Shown: positions 41,432 through 53,676 of the stretch, one piece after another
Position numbering within the stretch: position 1 is the first letter of the stretch
How the letters are laid out: every line of letters begins with the position of its first letter
Assembly (NCBI GenBank): GCA_965240325.2
Contig: OZ251225.1
Coordinates: 2,356,001-2,420,000, forward strand
DNA length: 64,000 bases
Source of the DNA: Rebecca billardiae RCC1528
Taxonomy: Eukaryota > Haptophyta
Direction of reading: 5' to 3'
Notes under the pieces: generated by a model
Told to the model about the DNA's origin: nothing
Databases searched by the model: none
What the model saw: only the letters and a program-made list of their open reading frames with translations
Position numbers and translations under genes: made by a program

Positions 41432-42371
41432 ATGCGCAGGGCGCCATACGTCCTGCTCCGCCAGTCCCTGCACCACGCGCCATTGCCAACGGGCAGGGTG
41501 TGCGCGCGCATGTGCGCTCCTGCGCGCGTGCGTGGTGCCCGCGTGCGCTCATCGCCTGCCTGCGCCCGCCCGCGGGCGCCGCGATCCTCTGCAGGCCTTG
41601 CGTGTGCCTCTAGTCTATCTGCGCCCGCTCTCGTCCGCGTCGCCCGCGGACGGCAGCGAGAAGCCCTCCACAGAGGAGCCGGCGGCGGCAGCGGCGGACG
41701 GGACAGAATCGCCTGGCGACGCCGCGGCTGGTGCGGCCTCGGAGGAGGTGCAGGCGCTCAAGCAGCAGCTCGAAGAGCAGGCTGAGCAGCTGAACCAGCG
41801 GCATGAGCAGGTGCGCCGCGGCCCGCGGCCCCATCCGTGCACGCCCTGTGCTCTGTGCCCGCCCACAGCCGCGCGCGAGGCTTCACGGCCCCGCTCTGCT
41901 CTGCCCCCCCCCCCCCCCCCTCGCTCTCGTGTGCGTGCGCAGCTCCTGCGGGCAGTCGCGGACGCGGACAACATCCGGAAGCGCACGGCCATCGACGTCG
42001 AGAGCGCGCAAAAGTACGCGATCTCCGGCTTCGCAAAGTCGCTGCTCGATGTGGCAGACAACCTGGAGCGCGCGATCGCACTCGTGCCAGAGGAGGTGCG
42101 GACAGGCGAGGAGAACCCGATGATGCGCTCGCTGTACGAGGGCGTGAAGATGACGGACGACCAGCTGATGAAGGCGTTCAACGAGCACGGCATCGAGCGG
42201 GTCGACCCCGCCGGCGAGAAGTTCGACCCACACTTCCACGAGGCGCTCTACGAGGTGCCCGACCCAACGGCCGAGGCGGGCACGGTCGCGCAGGTGCAGA
42301 GTGTCGGGTATAAGCTGCACGAGAGGTGCCTGCGCTCCGCCAAGGTGGGCGTGGTCTCCAAGCAGAAGTGA
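41432..42371 (+). CDS. MGE1: Mitochondrial GrpE nucleotide exchange factor
   Basis: Three exons, 41432-41497, 41595-41810 and 41943-42371, all joined between codons, giving 236 aa. The start MRRAPYVLLRQSLHHAPLP continues into VYLRPLSSASPAD, an Arg-rich presequence with a typical R-x-x-S-S cleavage region, so mitochondrial import is likely. A dimerising coiled coil follows (VQALKQQLEEQAEQLNQRHE). The GrpE core then reads ADADNIRKRT, SLLDVADNLERAI, LYEGVKMTDDQLMKAFNEHGI, EKFDPHFHEAL and VQSVGYKLHERCLRSAKVGV. Known role: it exchanges ADP for ATP on mitochondrial Hsp70 during protein import and folding. The second intron has a 17-nt C run before its acceptor. Confidence 0.93.
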
Positions 42372-43464
42372 GCGCGTGGACTGCTCGAGCGTCGGGGCGC
42401 GCCTGGCTGCAGCGGGCTGAGCGGCTGCTCGCGCGTCATGCGCTGGGCGCTTGCCTTGGCAGCCTCCTTAGTCCTTGCGACACGGACAGGCACCTTGCGG
42501 CGTCGGGGCCGCGAGTGCCGACTCGACACTCGTACGACAGCAGTTGCCGTCGGCTGACCGCGAGCATGCCGTCAATCCCAAGGGTCTCACAGCGCAACGA
42601 CATTGCACCACGACGCAGCAGCTGGCCTGACAGGCCATTCAGCGGTGCGCAGCGTCAGCTGGCCGACCACGACCCGTTATATACAGTGATTAATCACTAA
42701 TCAGGCCACGGGTACGTATATTAAGCCGTACGTCGGGCGTACGTAAGCGGTCATCAGGCTCACAGCGGATCAGATTGCCCGATGCGCATATTATTCACGA
42801 CGACCGAATTGATACTGACGACGACGACGTACCGCGCGATTACTATAGAGTATTCTGTATTATACTACGCGCGACTGCTAAGTACTGCTATAGCTCGATC
42901 AGCGCGGCGCTCAGCGCATCGTCATCGTGCAGTCCTGCATCTGAGTCACTAATCTGAGTAGTCGTGCGTGTTATAAGCGCGCGCTACTGTTACCACGGTC
43001 CACGCGGGCGTCCCGGAGTCCGACCGTACGGTCCGAACTGAGCAGTCAGTATTATAACTGATGACTGTTACACGCAGCGGAACACGTAATTTCAACTCCG
43101 AAGCCGCTGCCAGAGAGAGTGCCAGTCAGTCACGCTGCCGGACGGCGGCTCCGGGGCCGGGCCGGCGGCGGTTTGACCGACACCGCTGTCCGGTGGCAGT
43201 GCCGCCTGCCGCAGGCGCAGCCGCCTGCCTGTGGAAGCCCGGTACGAGTGACAGACCGCAGGCAGACTGCAGCGGACAGCGGTGCCCGGTGGTGGCGCCG
43301 GTGCCGGCGGTGCCCGGTGGCCATGAAGATGATTTTGTCGTTTGAGGATCCATTGGGGTGGGATCGTGATGCGTGTGCATAGTCTGCTGTCAGAGCACCA
43401 CAGCCGCGCCAGGCCGATGCAGCTCCCGCTCGGCACTCCGTGCATTGCGCACCTCGTAGTATTC
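42372..43464. other. Intergenic between convergent genes
   Basis: No gene seen. The GC-rich patch 43100-43320 has open frames on both strands without a domain. It probably contains the 3' UTRs of GrpE and the XK-like gene. Confidence 0.5.
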
Positions 43465-45904
43465 CTAGACCATTGCTTGAAACGCCGCAGAAGCGCCAGG
43501 CTGCCTCCGCGATGCAGATGCTGACGCAGTCGCGCCGGACGCGCGCTTCGCCGAAGTGGCAAAGGGCGCAAAGGCACCGCTGGTGGTCGAGCTCGCCTCA
43601 CTCGGCGCGCGCTTAGGAGGCGCGCGCCCACGGACGGAAGGTGCAGCCGCATTACGCGCACGCAGCACGGCCATTTGACCGGCCGTGGTGTTCGTCTTGG
43701 CGGGCAGCCCGAACTCGTCGAGATCGGACCAATCGTCCGAGGAGTCCGAATCGTCGTCGGACGAATCGTCGTCGTCGTCGCTGCTTTGCCCACTCTTCGG
43801 CACCGGCCTGGACGCGGTGGCCGGCTTCCTCGACGCAGTCGGCGCCGACTTCTTCTCCTCCTCGTCGTCCGATTCCTCCTCGATCTCGAAGAGGCTCGAC
43901 TCCTCGCCCTCGCTCTCCTCGTCCTCGGCCGGAGGCTTGGGCGGGCCAAGCACCTGCAGGATCTTGCGCCGGTCTGTGACAAACGTGGCGGTTGCCTTGA
44001 GCACGCCGAGGGAGGACATGACGGCGCTCACGCGGTACACGCGCGAGTTGCCGTGCAGCTCGAGGAAGACCCACGTCTGCAGCGCGAGCTGCGGCAGCGA
44101 CTCGAAGAGTGCCTCGACGAAGGTGAGCACCTTGTTGTCTGCGTGGGCGGTCGCGGGGCGGCGCGCGGGCGTGGGCGTGAGCGCGGGCGGCGTCGGAGCA
44201 CGGCGCCATCGCACGCGGCCGCGCGCGGCGGCGGCGCGGAGGCTCACAGAGCACGCGCCGCTTGGCCTCGACGGCGCGGTCACCGCGGAAGCGGAAGAGC
44301 TTGGCCTCGGCGAGCATGAGCGACGCGCGCGCGATGATGAACAGACCGACGGGGACGGCGAGCGCGGAGACGATCGCCTCGATCTTGAGCCCGGCGAGGA
44401 CGCGCCCCGGGCCCATGGCCTTGGGGGCCTTCTTCACCTCGGCGTCGAGGAGGCGGAAGATCCGCGACGCGATCGCCTTGTCGTTGTCCATGAGCATCTG
44501 CTGCACCGCCTCCTGAGCCTTGCGCGCGCGGCGCGCGGCGGCCGACTCCTTCTGCGAGGCCTTGGCGACAGCGGCCTCGGTCAGCCCGGAGCGCGAGCCC
44601 TGCTTGCCAAACAGCCGGCCGCCGAAGCCCGGATTCGGGCCCGCGGTGGGCGCGGCGCCGCGAGCGGACGCGGAGGTGGGCACACGGCCGAGCAGCACGA
44701 CCGGCTTCTTCCCCGTGCTCGGCTGCTGCGCGTCCTCCGCCACGCCCCGCTTGCTGCCAAACAAGCTGCCAAACACGCCACCGCCGCCAGGATCGCCCGT
44801 GCGCGTGTTGCGCGTGTCGGAGCGCTCCATCCCGCCGCCACGCTGGGACTGCACGACGGACTCGTCGACGCTGGGCTCGATGGTCGACTCCTCGTCCTCG
44901 TCGGGGGTGGTGAGCTCGCTCCAGCCGTACAGCAGCAGGCCGGGCATGTACAGCAGACCCAGCTTCCGAGCGCTCGGCTTCGGGTGCAGCACGGCAAACA
45001 GCAGCGAGAAGCGCCAGTTGTAGAAGAGGATGACCGCGCAGGTGGCGGCCCAGGCGTACCACGCCGAGAGGACGTAGTGCGCGAGCGAGAGCACGTCGGT
45101 GATGATGTCCACCACGGGGAGCAGCTGCATGCACGCCATCACCACGCGCACCGGCAGCGACTTCTGCGCGCGCTGCACGATCGGCGCGTACTTCATCAGC
45201 TGCCGCCAGCGCTTGGCGGCCTCCTCGCCGATGCGCTCCTCGGGCTTGAGGATGACGAGCGTCACGAGCAGCACAGCGACTGCGGAGACGCCCATCGCGT
45301 ACAGCACGAGCGGCTGCTTCAGCCGCTCCGACAGCGGCACGTTGTCTGCGCTTCTGGGCTCATCCGCGGGCGCGGGCGCAGGCGCCGGCGTGTTCGCCTG
45401 GCGCGCGCTGTTCAGCATCGACTCGAGCGCGGCCGGGCCGAGGTTGGCGGCGATGTCACGCACGGCCTGCTCCTGCGTCTTCAGATCCATGTGCAGCAAG
45501 GCGGCCAGCAACTCGAGGTCCTCGGCACTGAGCTCGGTGGCGTTGGGAATGGGAGCTGGAGACGGCGTGCCCGTCGCCGGCGTGGGCGATGCGGCGGGGG
45601 TGGCGGAGGGAGGCGCGGCCGCGGGCGGTCGCGCCGGCGGCGGGTGGACGCCAGCCGAACCGAGAGAACCAGTGGGGGAAGGCTTGGCCGCAGCCGGCGC
45701 CGAGGCAGTGGGAGCAGCGGGCGCGGCCGACGGAGGCGCCCCCGCGGGCGGAGGCGCTGGCCGCTGCGCTGGCGCGGGCCCGGAAGGCGAGGGAGCGGGG
45801 ACCGGCGATGGATTCGGTGCCGAGATGACGGGGGCCGTCGCGCGAGCAGGCGCGGCCGCCGCCATCAGCACCGCACACGCGGCAAGCCATGCTGGTCGAG
45901 GCAT
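43465..45904 (-). CDS. XK-related-like multi-pass membrane protein
   Basis: Two exons, 44284-45904 and 43465-44138, are joined inside an Asp codon by a 145-bp GT-AG intron; 764 aa. ATG 45904 gives a clean signal peptide (MPRPAWLAACAVLMAAAAPA). A long Pro/Ala-rich segment (about residues 25-125) and a short helical domain (LSAEDLELLAALLHMDLKTQ) follow. Membrane segments include VLYAMGVSAVAVLLVTLVI, QLLPVVDIITDVLSLAHYVL and a hairpin near residue 280. After an acidic, Ser/Gly-rich loop comes AVPVGLFIIARASLML, and then in exon 2 TFVEALFESLPQLALQTWVF. D-I-I-T-D plus E-x-L-F-E-S-L-P-Q-L-x-L-Q is the pattern of XK-related scramblase-type proteins. The tail is very acidic (DDDDDSSDDDSDSSDD), then basic. 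Family assignment is moderate; the gene structure is firmer. Confidence 0.68.
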
Positions 45905-46171
45905 GGTGGAGAGCCGTTGTCGCGGTGCCAAGGGTCCCGCCGCGCGGCGCGCGGCGCACCCTCCTGCCGAGCGCGGCGCTCACTATCTCTACTTTCTTAT
46001 GGATGGGCCAATTATTGTTTACAAATCGATTGATGGGTTCAAAGGAATGGGTTCGTCGTCGCTTCGTCCTTATTAAATAAGCCTAGTAATCTAGCTTGCT
46101 CGAGATCGCGCAGCATGGCTGCCGTGAGTGCCGGGCGGCAGCGGGCGGAGGCTTGGCTCATCACTGTTTCC

Positions 46172-49100
46172 TCACTGCAGGCCGAATCCCTCGGCGTTGG
46201 CGATGGCAATCTTGAGCCGGTCGCGCAGCTTGCCGCGCGAGGAGTACTCCGGCATGCTGAGCATGTTGAAGCACGTGTGCGCGACGGGGAGAGCAAGGCT
46301 GTCCCCGCCCGCGCGCTGCAGGACAAAGTTGAGCTTGCCAAGGCCGCCGACAGGCGCGCGGTCGCAGCCGGTCGCGAACTGGAGCAGCTGCGCCTGCTCG
46401 GCGGCCGTGAGCTCGTGCACAACCTCCCAGAACCACTTGACCACCGTCGAGTCGGGCCGGAACCCGTCGTACTTGGTCGCCGCCTGGAGCGCCTTGAAGT
46501 CGAGGTACGGCTCGCCGCACACGAGCTCCTCGAGCTCCTCCGGCGTGACGAAGCTGAGCGCCGCGCCGTCGCACAGCATGAGGAAGCCCTTCTGGAAGGC
46601 GGCGAACTGGCCGCTGCATGCCTCGTCCAGCTTGTACCTCGCGACGAGCCGCACGTACTCCTCGCGGTTGGCGTTGGTGACGGCGAGCTCGGCGCCGCCC
46701 GGCTTGAGCTCGACGGTCGCGGCGGCGCCAAACGCCGTGTCCGTCAGCGTGAAGTCGGCGCAGAAGGTGGACTCCACGTCGCCCTCGTAGCGCAGCAGCT
46801 GCTCGAGCCCGCGGTGCAGCTCCGGGTCCACGTCTGCCAGGTGCGCGAAGCCCACCGGCAGGTTGAGCAGCTTGCGGAACAGCGCGCGCGCAAAGTGCAA
46901 GTCGAGGATCTGGCCGTTGTGCACAGCGAGCCCGAGCACGAGCCCGATCAGGAAGAACTCGGCCTGCGGCTCGGAGGACTCGGCGAGCGGCGCGTGCGCC
47001 GTGAACCAGCAGCGTCGCGACTCGGAGTCGAACCTGAACATGCCGTACTCTGCGCGGAACACCGCCTCGACCAGCAGCTGGAAGAACTCCTGCGCAGCGA
47101 AGCAGCCGGCGCGCAGCGGGCGCGGAGGAGTGCTTCGCGCGTGAACGCAGGGCGCGCAGCGACGCTCGCCCCCCCGCGCGGGCGGGGAGCGGTGCGCGGG
47201 CCGAGCTGCCGTCGGATGCGCACACCTTGGTCACCCCGCCCTCGTCCACGGCGGGCTCGCCCACGAACCACACCTTGAGCGGGCGCAGCAGCATGTGCAC
47301 GGACGAGGTGGCGATCGCGCGCAGCGTGTCCTCGACCAGGCACGCGCGCCGCACCTCGAACACGCAGAACGGCGACTTCTTCTCGAACTCGCGCGGCAGG
47401 CGGGGCGGCGGGTGGCCCTCCGCGCCGGCGGCCGCGCCGCGCGCCGCCGCGCCGTGCGCGCCGCCGCTGCCCTTGCCGTCCACCAGCAGCACGGGCGCGG
47501 CGCCGTCGGGGCTCCGGCTGCCGAGCGGCGCGTACATGGACTGCAGCGAGCGCGAAACCTCGGTCTGCATCCTCACCGCCGCCTCGATGCGGAGCAGCTT
47601 GGCCTTGGCGCCGACGGGGAGCAGCCACGGCGCGTTGAGCGGGTTGAACCCGCCCACGCCCTGCACCCACATCGCGTACGCGTTCGGCAGGTCGACGTGC
47701 TCAGCGAGCCACTCGCTGTAAAACTCCTTGCGGCGCACGCGCGTGTCGCCGCGCGCGGACGGGTCGATCTCGTTCGCCTCGTGCGCGAGGCTGAGCAGGT
47801 GGAGGGCGAGCGCGGCGGGCGCGTCGGAGGACTCGTCCCACGGCCGGCCGCGCGCGGCCGCGTCCGAGCGGAGCGCGGCCTCGAAGCGCGAGCGCAGCGG
47901 GCGGACGATCCGCGCGCCGAAGAGGTCGGCCGGCAGCGCGCGCAGCGAGCTCACGAGCAGCCGAGCGCCCGCCGGCGGCAGCGCGCGCGCCGCGCGGCCC
48001 GCGCTCAGCAGCTCGTCCGCGGTGAAGCGCTCGTCCGCCATCAGCGGGTTGAGCAGCAGCGAGACGAGCGCGCGGCAGGCGAACGCCTCGGACGAGAGCA
48101 CGCCGCCAATGTGCTTGCTGATCGACGCCTCGCGCGCGACCGAGGGCACGGGGCGGGCGTGCGCGAGCGGCGGAGGCGGGCCGCCGCCGCCGCCGCTCGA
48201 CGCGGCCGCGCCGCCGCCCGCAGGCGCGGCGGGCGCGGCGGGCGCGGCGGGCGCGGCGCGCGCGGGCGCGGCCGCGGCGTGGGCCGCCGCGCGCTTCGCG
48301 GCCTCCACCACTCGCTCGAGCGCCTCGCGGATGCTCGCGCGCAGCGCGGCGAGCACCGCCTCGCCGCGGCCGTGCGTGGACATGAGCGCCACGTGCGCGC
48401 GCTCCAGCTCGACAGCGCGCGCCGCGTCGCCGTCCGCGGCCGAGAAGGACGCGTTCAGCAGCGCCGGGCTGCCGAAGACCGCGCCCACGCGACGCGCGAG
48501 CTGGGGCAAGTCGGCGGTCCGCGCGAGGGCCTCGACCTCGTCGGCGGACGCGAAGGGCCACGCCGGATCGGTGCGCTCGCCGCTCGGCAGGCCGCGCAGC
48601 GACTCACCGTCCGCCAGCTGGTCGACGCTCGCCGACGCTCCCGCGCCCGCGCGCGCTGGATCGGCCGCGAGCGCGAGCAGCGCGCTCGAGTAGGCGCCGG
48701 CGAAGACGCGGGCGTGCGCGACCTCCGCGGGCAGGCCGAGCTCGCGCGGCGTGCACACGTCCACGGGCTCGCCCAGGCCGAGCTGGCCCAACGCCGCCGC
48801 GCCCCAGACCAGCACGCGGCCGCTCGCAAGCACGGCCGCCGAGTGCTCGCTGCCTGCGGCCGCTGAGACGGGCCAGGCGTCTGGTGGCAGCGCCGTCTCT
48901 GTCGGCGTCGCGCGGTCGGCGTGATCGGCGTCGCCGAGGCCGAGCTGGCCGTTGGCGTTGCGCCCGCACGCAAGCAGGCGGCGCGTGTCCGTCCCCACCA
49001 CGAAGAGCGTGTGCGCGCCGCCGCACGCCACGCGCCGCACGCGCTGCCCCACCAGGCTGAGCACGGCGCGCGGCGTCGGCTGCACCGGCTCGGCGTCGCG

Positions 49101-49817
49101 CGCCGCGAGCCGGCCGAGCCCGCACTGGCCGTGCTTGTTCGAGCCCCAGGCGATCGCCTCGCCGGTGTACGTGATGGCGACGCAGTGCCGCTCGCCCGCC
49201 ACCGCCTCCACCACCGGCACCGTCAGCAGGTCGAGCACGCGCGTGGGCGTGGGCCTGTTGCTCAGGTCGCCGTGCCCGAGGGCGCCGTGCCGCCCCATGC
49301 CAAACGTGAAGACCTCGCTCATCGTCGTCACGCACGCCGTGAACTCGGCGCCGCAGCTCACCTTGCTCACGACCACGTGGCTCCGCGCGAGGGCCTGCAG
49401 CACCTTGGGCCGGCGCACGTCCCCCGCGTTCTCGCCGTCGCCGTGGCCGCACTGGCCAAACGAGGAATCGCCCCAGCTCACGAGCTCGCCCGCGCGCGTG
49501 ACGGCGGCGGTGTGGAGGGAGCCCGCGCTGAGCTGGTGGATCGGTTTTGTCGAGAGGGCCTCAATCACGCGCGGCGCCACCACATCGTCCGAACTCGCGC
49601 CCTGGCCGCACTGGCCGTGGTCGTTTGCGCCGCACGTGAGCACATCGCCGTCGCGCGTCAGAATCGCGCCATGCGTGCTGCCGAACGCGACGGAGACGAC
49701 GTCGAGGGACGCGGCGGACGCGAGCAGCTGCGTCGGGGTGAGCACCGCCTCGCCAGCCTCCTTCCCGCAGCCAAGCTGGCAGCAGTCGTTCGCGCCGAAT
49801 GCCAGGAGGCGGCTCAT
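46172..49817 (-). CDS. HERC-type E3 ubiquitin ligase (RCC1 repeats + HECT)
   Basis: Two exons, 47226-49817 and 46172-47089, are joined between codons; 1169 aa. The N-terminal 390 residues are seven RCC1-like blades, with repeated units such as GDVLTCGANDHGQCGQG, ELVSWGDSSFGQCGHG and AIAWGSNKHGQCGLG. An Ala/Pro/Gly-rich linker lies near residues 540-570. The HECT domain fills the last 350 residues: KVWFVGEPAVDEGGVTK joins across the intron to EFFQLLVEAVF, as in other HECT enzymes. Later come FLIGLVLGLAVHNG, GFRPDSTVVKWFWEVV and the catalytic loop LPVAHTCFNMLSMPEYSS with Cys about 1137. Known role: HECT ligases form a ubiquitin thioester on this Cys and pass ubiquitin to substrate. Layout and length are close to small HERCs (HERC3/4, about 1050 aa). 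The next gene downstream lies on the same strand, 268 bp away. Confidence 0.94.
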
Positions 49818-49891
49818 CTCGAGCGTGCGTGCACGCGCCAGGCCGGGCTGCCGCCGAGCGAGAGACGCAAAAGCCGGAGGCGGACGTCAGT

Positions 49892-50998
49892 CAAGGGTAG
49901 TAAGGGTGAGCAACTCCGCTGGCGACAGCCGCGAAGGTCGGGAGCCCTCTGTTTGCCGCGAGCGGAGCGGAGCGAGCACTACCAGCGGCGGAGGGCGCTG
50001 AGGCCGCGCACGGCGTGAGGCGCGGCGTCGGCCGAGTCGGTCCGCGGAGGATGCGCGGCGCTCGGCCCGCTGCGCAGCGGCAGTGCGCCTCACTTTGCCC
50101 CGAGCGCCGTCCTCCGCGTCGCCTCCTTCCCGCCTTGGAGCAGCACGCATGTGCGCGCCACCACCTTGAAGGCGGGGCACGGGCTTGCTCAGACGACCGC
50201 GCGCGCGTGGCGCGCGACTTGGTCGGCTGCGCGCGCGCGCTGCCGCGGTGCAAGGTAGCGCCGCCGCATGCGCGCGCCGTGCCAGCGCGAGCCTTTGCTC
50301 ACGGCCATCTCATGAGCGTAGTGCTCGCTTGTCTGCTTGCTCTCACGAATGATTCGCTGTGCCTCACGCTGGCACTCGTCGGGTCGATCAGCGAGGTGTT
50401 GAGTGACATTGGATACCCAGGACGAAGGCCTAGTCTTGTTTATTTCTTCTCAGCACGAATGCAAGTGGACGCTAAGGCTCCGCATCGATGGTACCAACAC
50501 TCACGCCGCTGTCTTTTCCAGCTTCCCGTCAGTCCGCAAGTCGGATGCCAAGCAGCATTCGACATGTGTGTGAGGTCGCACTCAGGTCCGCGCACACGCT
50601 CTCGCGCTGGCACGGCGCGCGCATGCGGCGGCGCTACCTTGCACCGCGGCGGCGCGCGCGCGCAGCCGACCAAGTCGCGCGCCACGCGCGCGCGGTCGTC
50701 TGAGCAAGCCCGTGCCGCCTTCAAGGTGGCGGCGCGCACATGCGTGCTGCTCCAAGGCGGAAAGGAGGCGACGCGGAGGACGGCGCTCGGGGCAAAGTGA
50801 GGCGCACTGCCGCTGCGCAGCGGGCCGAGCGCCGCGCATCCTCCGCGGACCGACTCGGCCGACGCCGCGCCTCACGCCGTGCGCGGCCTCAGCGCCCTCC
50901 GCCGCTGGTAGTGCTCGCTCCGCTCCGCTCGCGGCAAACAGAGGGCTCCCGACCTTCGCGGCTGTCGCCAGCGGAGTTGCTCACCCTTACTACCCTTG
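49892..50998. repeat. Large inverted repeat, 400-bp arms, 309-bp spacer
   Basis: The left arm (49892-50291) begins CAAGGGTAGTAAGGGTGAGC. The right arm (50601-50998) is its reverse complement over the whole length, with only a few substitutions and a 2-bp indel near the CCTTGAAGGCGG stretch. The arms are GC-rich and the spacer (50292-50600) less so. The same open frames therefore appear on opposite strands in the two arms; none has a domain. It may be a foldback or MITE-like mobile element, or a palindromic duplication. It lies 75 bp upstream of the HERC-type gene start. Confidence 0.95.
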
Positions 50999-51591
50999 CG
51001 TCAGTACGTCACCGCTCGCTGAACAAGTGCGGCCGCTCGATGCTCATCGGGAATCCGTACTTGTATCGAAGGCACGAAGCGCTTTCAACTTCGCCTTTCC
51101 GAGGCGACCGTTCGTGAGGCCCGGTTGTTGGTCAGGACTCAGGAGACACTCCCGAACGAGACTGACTCACTGACCCGATGGTGACGACTGACGCAGACTG
51201 GTGGCCGGGTGCCCATCATGAACATTGACGAGCCCTGATCAGCAGTAGAGTCATCGTCGGCATGCCTGCCGATTGCCGCCAAGGCCGCGGCGACGAAGTC
51301 CCGGTCCGTGCAGAACCGTGAGGCCTGAGCCGACCATCTGAGGAGTCGGAGCGCTCAGCCTCAGGCTCAGCCCGTAGCAGCGGTAGCAGGTCGCTCTCGG
51401 ACCGACCGACCAGTCTGACTGCGCGCGCGTGGCTGAATAAACGCGCACTCCTCCGTCCTCGCAGCTGCGTCCGACGGCCCACCGACGCGCTGCGAGATCG
51501 CGCACGCTGTCAATGCGCACGGGCAGTCGTCAAGCCCGTCCAGCGACCCGCGCGAGCAAGGCCCGCCGCGCACTGGCGCACGGACGAGGTG
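50999..51591. other. Spacer
   Basis: No gene seen. It lies between the inverted repeat and the 3' end of the nucleotidyltransferase gene. Confidence 0.45.
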
Positions 51592-53569
51592 CTAGCTGAG
51601 TCGCGCGACGACCTGCGCGTGCCGGCGCGCAGCCTCCTCCTGCGCGGCGGTCACTTCCACGTCCTTGTTCAGGCTGTGCACGCCCTCGAACGACAGCTCG
51701 TTGCCGTCGAGCTTCTGCTTCCACGCCGTGCCGCCGTCGGTGGACATGTTGGAGCAGATCACGATCTGCCGGCTCGCCGTCGGCCCGAGTCGCGGCAGCG
51801 CGTTTGGCCGCTCGGGCACGAACACGTCGGCGCGCACGGCGCCACCGTCACACGAGAGCTGGCCGGCGCGCGCGTCGTCGACCACGTTGTACAGCACGCC
51901 CCCGCGGCCGTAGATGGGCCGGAGCGAGGACACGTTCACGAGCACGCAGTCGTCCACGTCCACGTACGGCGCCTTCACGTTCACCAGCACGGCGCGGCTG
52001 CCGATGTGCCCGCCGCGGAAGGAGCAGCCCAGCGCGCATGCGCCCGGCTCGACGGTGACCGGCCCGATGTCGGAGCGCTGCACACGCGGCACCGCGCCGA
52101 GGAAGTGGCGAAGCGCGCTCGCCGACGCGCTCGCGTGCGTGAGCAGCACGTTGTTCTCGTGGTACAGGCCGAGCCGGCCGTAGTCCCACCAGTACATCTC
52201 CTGCCCGGTCGGCACGGCGCCAAAGAAGCGCAGCTCAGGCAGCGCGTCGAGCACGCGCGAGCGGAACGTGCGCATGCGCGCGTAGTGCGCGCGGGCCTCG
52301 GCGGCCGGCGTGCCCTTCTTTGTCATCACGCCCACGTACTTCTCCTCGGTCAGCGTGGCGGGCATCCAGAAGTGCGGGTCCGCGTCCATCTGGCCCTTGC
52401 GCGCGTCCAGCTCGGGCTTGAACTCCTGCGCGGCGGCGCGAGAGCGCGCGCGGCCAACGCGCGGCGCGTGAGCAGCAGGGTGCCGCCTCGGCGCGGCGGG
52501 CGGCGCGGCGCGGCGCGGCGCGGCGCGGGGCGGCGCGCTGCCCACCGCGCGCGCACCTGCAGCATCATGCGCAGCAGGCCGACCGACACCGAGAACGAGC
52601 CGAGCGACGTGCCGACCGCGCGCACGTCGGGCGGCAGCAGCGCGCGCGCGTCCTCAAACGAGACCTTCTCCAGCTGGAGCGCGTCGCCCGCGGGGTCGGT
52701 GGCGATGAGGCCGTACTGGTGGAGGGCGCGCTCGTGCCACTGCTCGGCCGTGGGCATCGGCCCGAGCGCGGCGAGGATGTCGGCATGGTGCGACGGCTTG
52801 CCATCCACGCCCTCGAGGGTCGAGGGCACGAAGACCTGGTCGCCCCAGAACACGGCGAGCCGGCCGGCGGAGCGCGCGCCGAGGATGGAGGTCTGGCGGA
52901 TGACGGCCTCGAGCACGGTGAGCACCTTCATCTCACCCCCGACATTGAACAGCTCCGGCAGCTTCACGGCCGGCTTGTTGTTGTTCTCCGCGCCCGGCAG
53001 CGGCGCGAGCCGCGTGCCCTTGCCCGCCGTGTGGTACAGCGCGACCGACTTGTGAGCGGCGAGCTCTGAGAGCAGCTCGACGCCGTGCTTGGTGCGCGCG
53101 AGGGCGATGGCCTTGACGACGGCGTAGAGCGTGCCCAGGCCGTTCCCCGCGCCGCCCTCCCAGTCCTCGTGCACGACGAGCACCTTGCTCTGCGCGCCCG
53201 TGACGGTCGCCACCGTCTGCTCAAGCCGTGCCTGCCAGTACCGCTCGCCGGACAGGTTGGAGCAGCACACGATGACGTAGTCGAAGCCGCCGGGTGAGCG
53301 CATGCGCTCTATCAATCCGTGCATCATCCTGCGCACGCGATCGGCGCCATGCGCGCGCGACAGGCACCACACCACGCCGCCTCAGTCATGCGCACAGCCG
53401 ATGGCAGGCATTGGCGCTTGCGCGCGGACGCATGCCCGCGCGCACACCGCTCCTGCGGCGAGACGCCGCCGCCGCCGAATACGCGACCGATCGTGTAGAA
53501 TATGACGAGGGCGATGACCCCAACCGAAGCATACACCGCCTCGTCTGGCACACCCTCCAGCATCGCCAT
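51592..53569 (-). CDS. Membrane-anchored sugar-1-phosphate nucleotidyltransferase-like protein
   Basis: Three exons, 53448-53569, 52557-53328 and 51592-52425, all GT-AG; 575 aa. The first exon gives MAMLEGVPDEAVYASVGVIA then LVIFYTIGRVFGG, a single N-terminal transmembrane anchor, and joins inside an Arg codon to MMHGLIERMRSPGG. The catalytic half contains TAGKGTRLAPLPGAENNNKP, the G-x-G-T-R-L-x-P...K-P signature of nucleotidyl-transferases that make NDP-sugars, and GRLAVFWGDQVF with a candidate metal-binding Asp. The C-terminal half has hexapeptide-like beta-helix character (GCSFRGGHIGSRAVLVNV, VDVDDCVLVNVSS), as in ADP-glucose pyrophosphorylase or GlmU. The sugar and nucleotide cannot be told from this sequence. 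A start at Met 53327 without the anchor is a weaker alternative. It is head-to-head with a glycosyltransferase gene 107 bp away. Confidence 0.78.
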
Positions 53570-53676
53570 CGATTCGAGATGATTCGCCGCCGATCGCGAA
53601 AGGGTTCGACTCGCGCAATGATGACGCCGCGGCCGTGGAGGACTAGGAAAAACATAATCCACTCGCGAGCTTCACG
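53570..53676. promoter_or_regulatory. Probable bidirectional promoter
   Basis: Only 107 bp separate the start codons of the divergent nucleotidyltransferase-like and glycosyltransferase genes, so both promoters must overlap here or lie in transcribed DNA. No TATA box is obvious; TAGGAAAAACATAA at 53644-53657 is the only AT-rich patch. Confidence 0.45.

Noticed and set aside
43685-46033. Plus-strand frame of 782 codons
   Set aside because: Antisense to the XK-like gene; Arg/Gly/Ala-rich translation with no domain, a by-product of high GC.
46115-48866. Plus-strand frames of 387 and 523 codons
   Set aside because: Antisense to the HERC-type gene, whose RCC1 and HECT motifs are unmistakable.
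50015-50875. Frames in the inverted-repeat arms
   Set aside because: The same translation appears from each arm on opposite strands because the arms are copies. It is Arg/Ala/Cys-rich with no domain.
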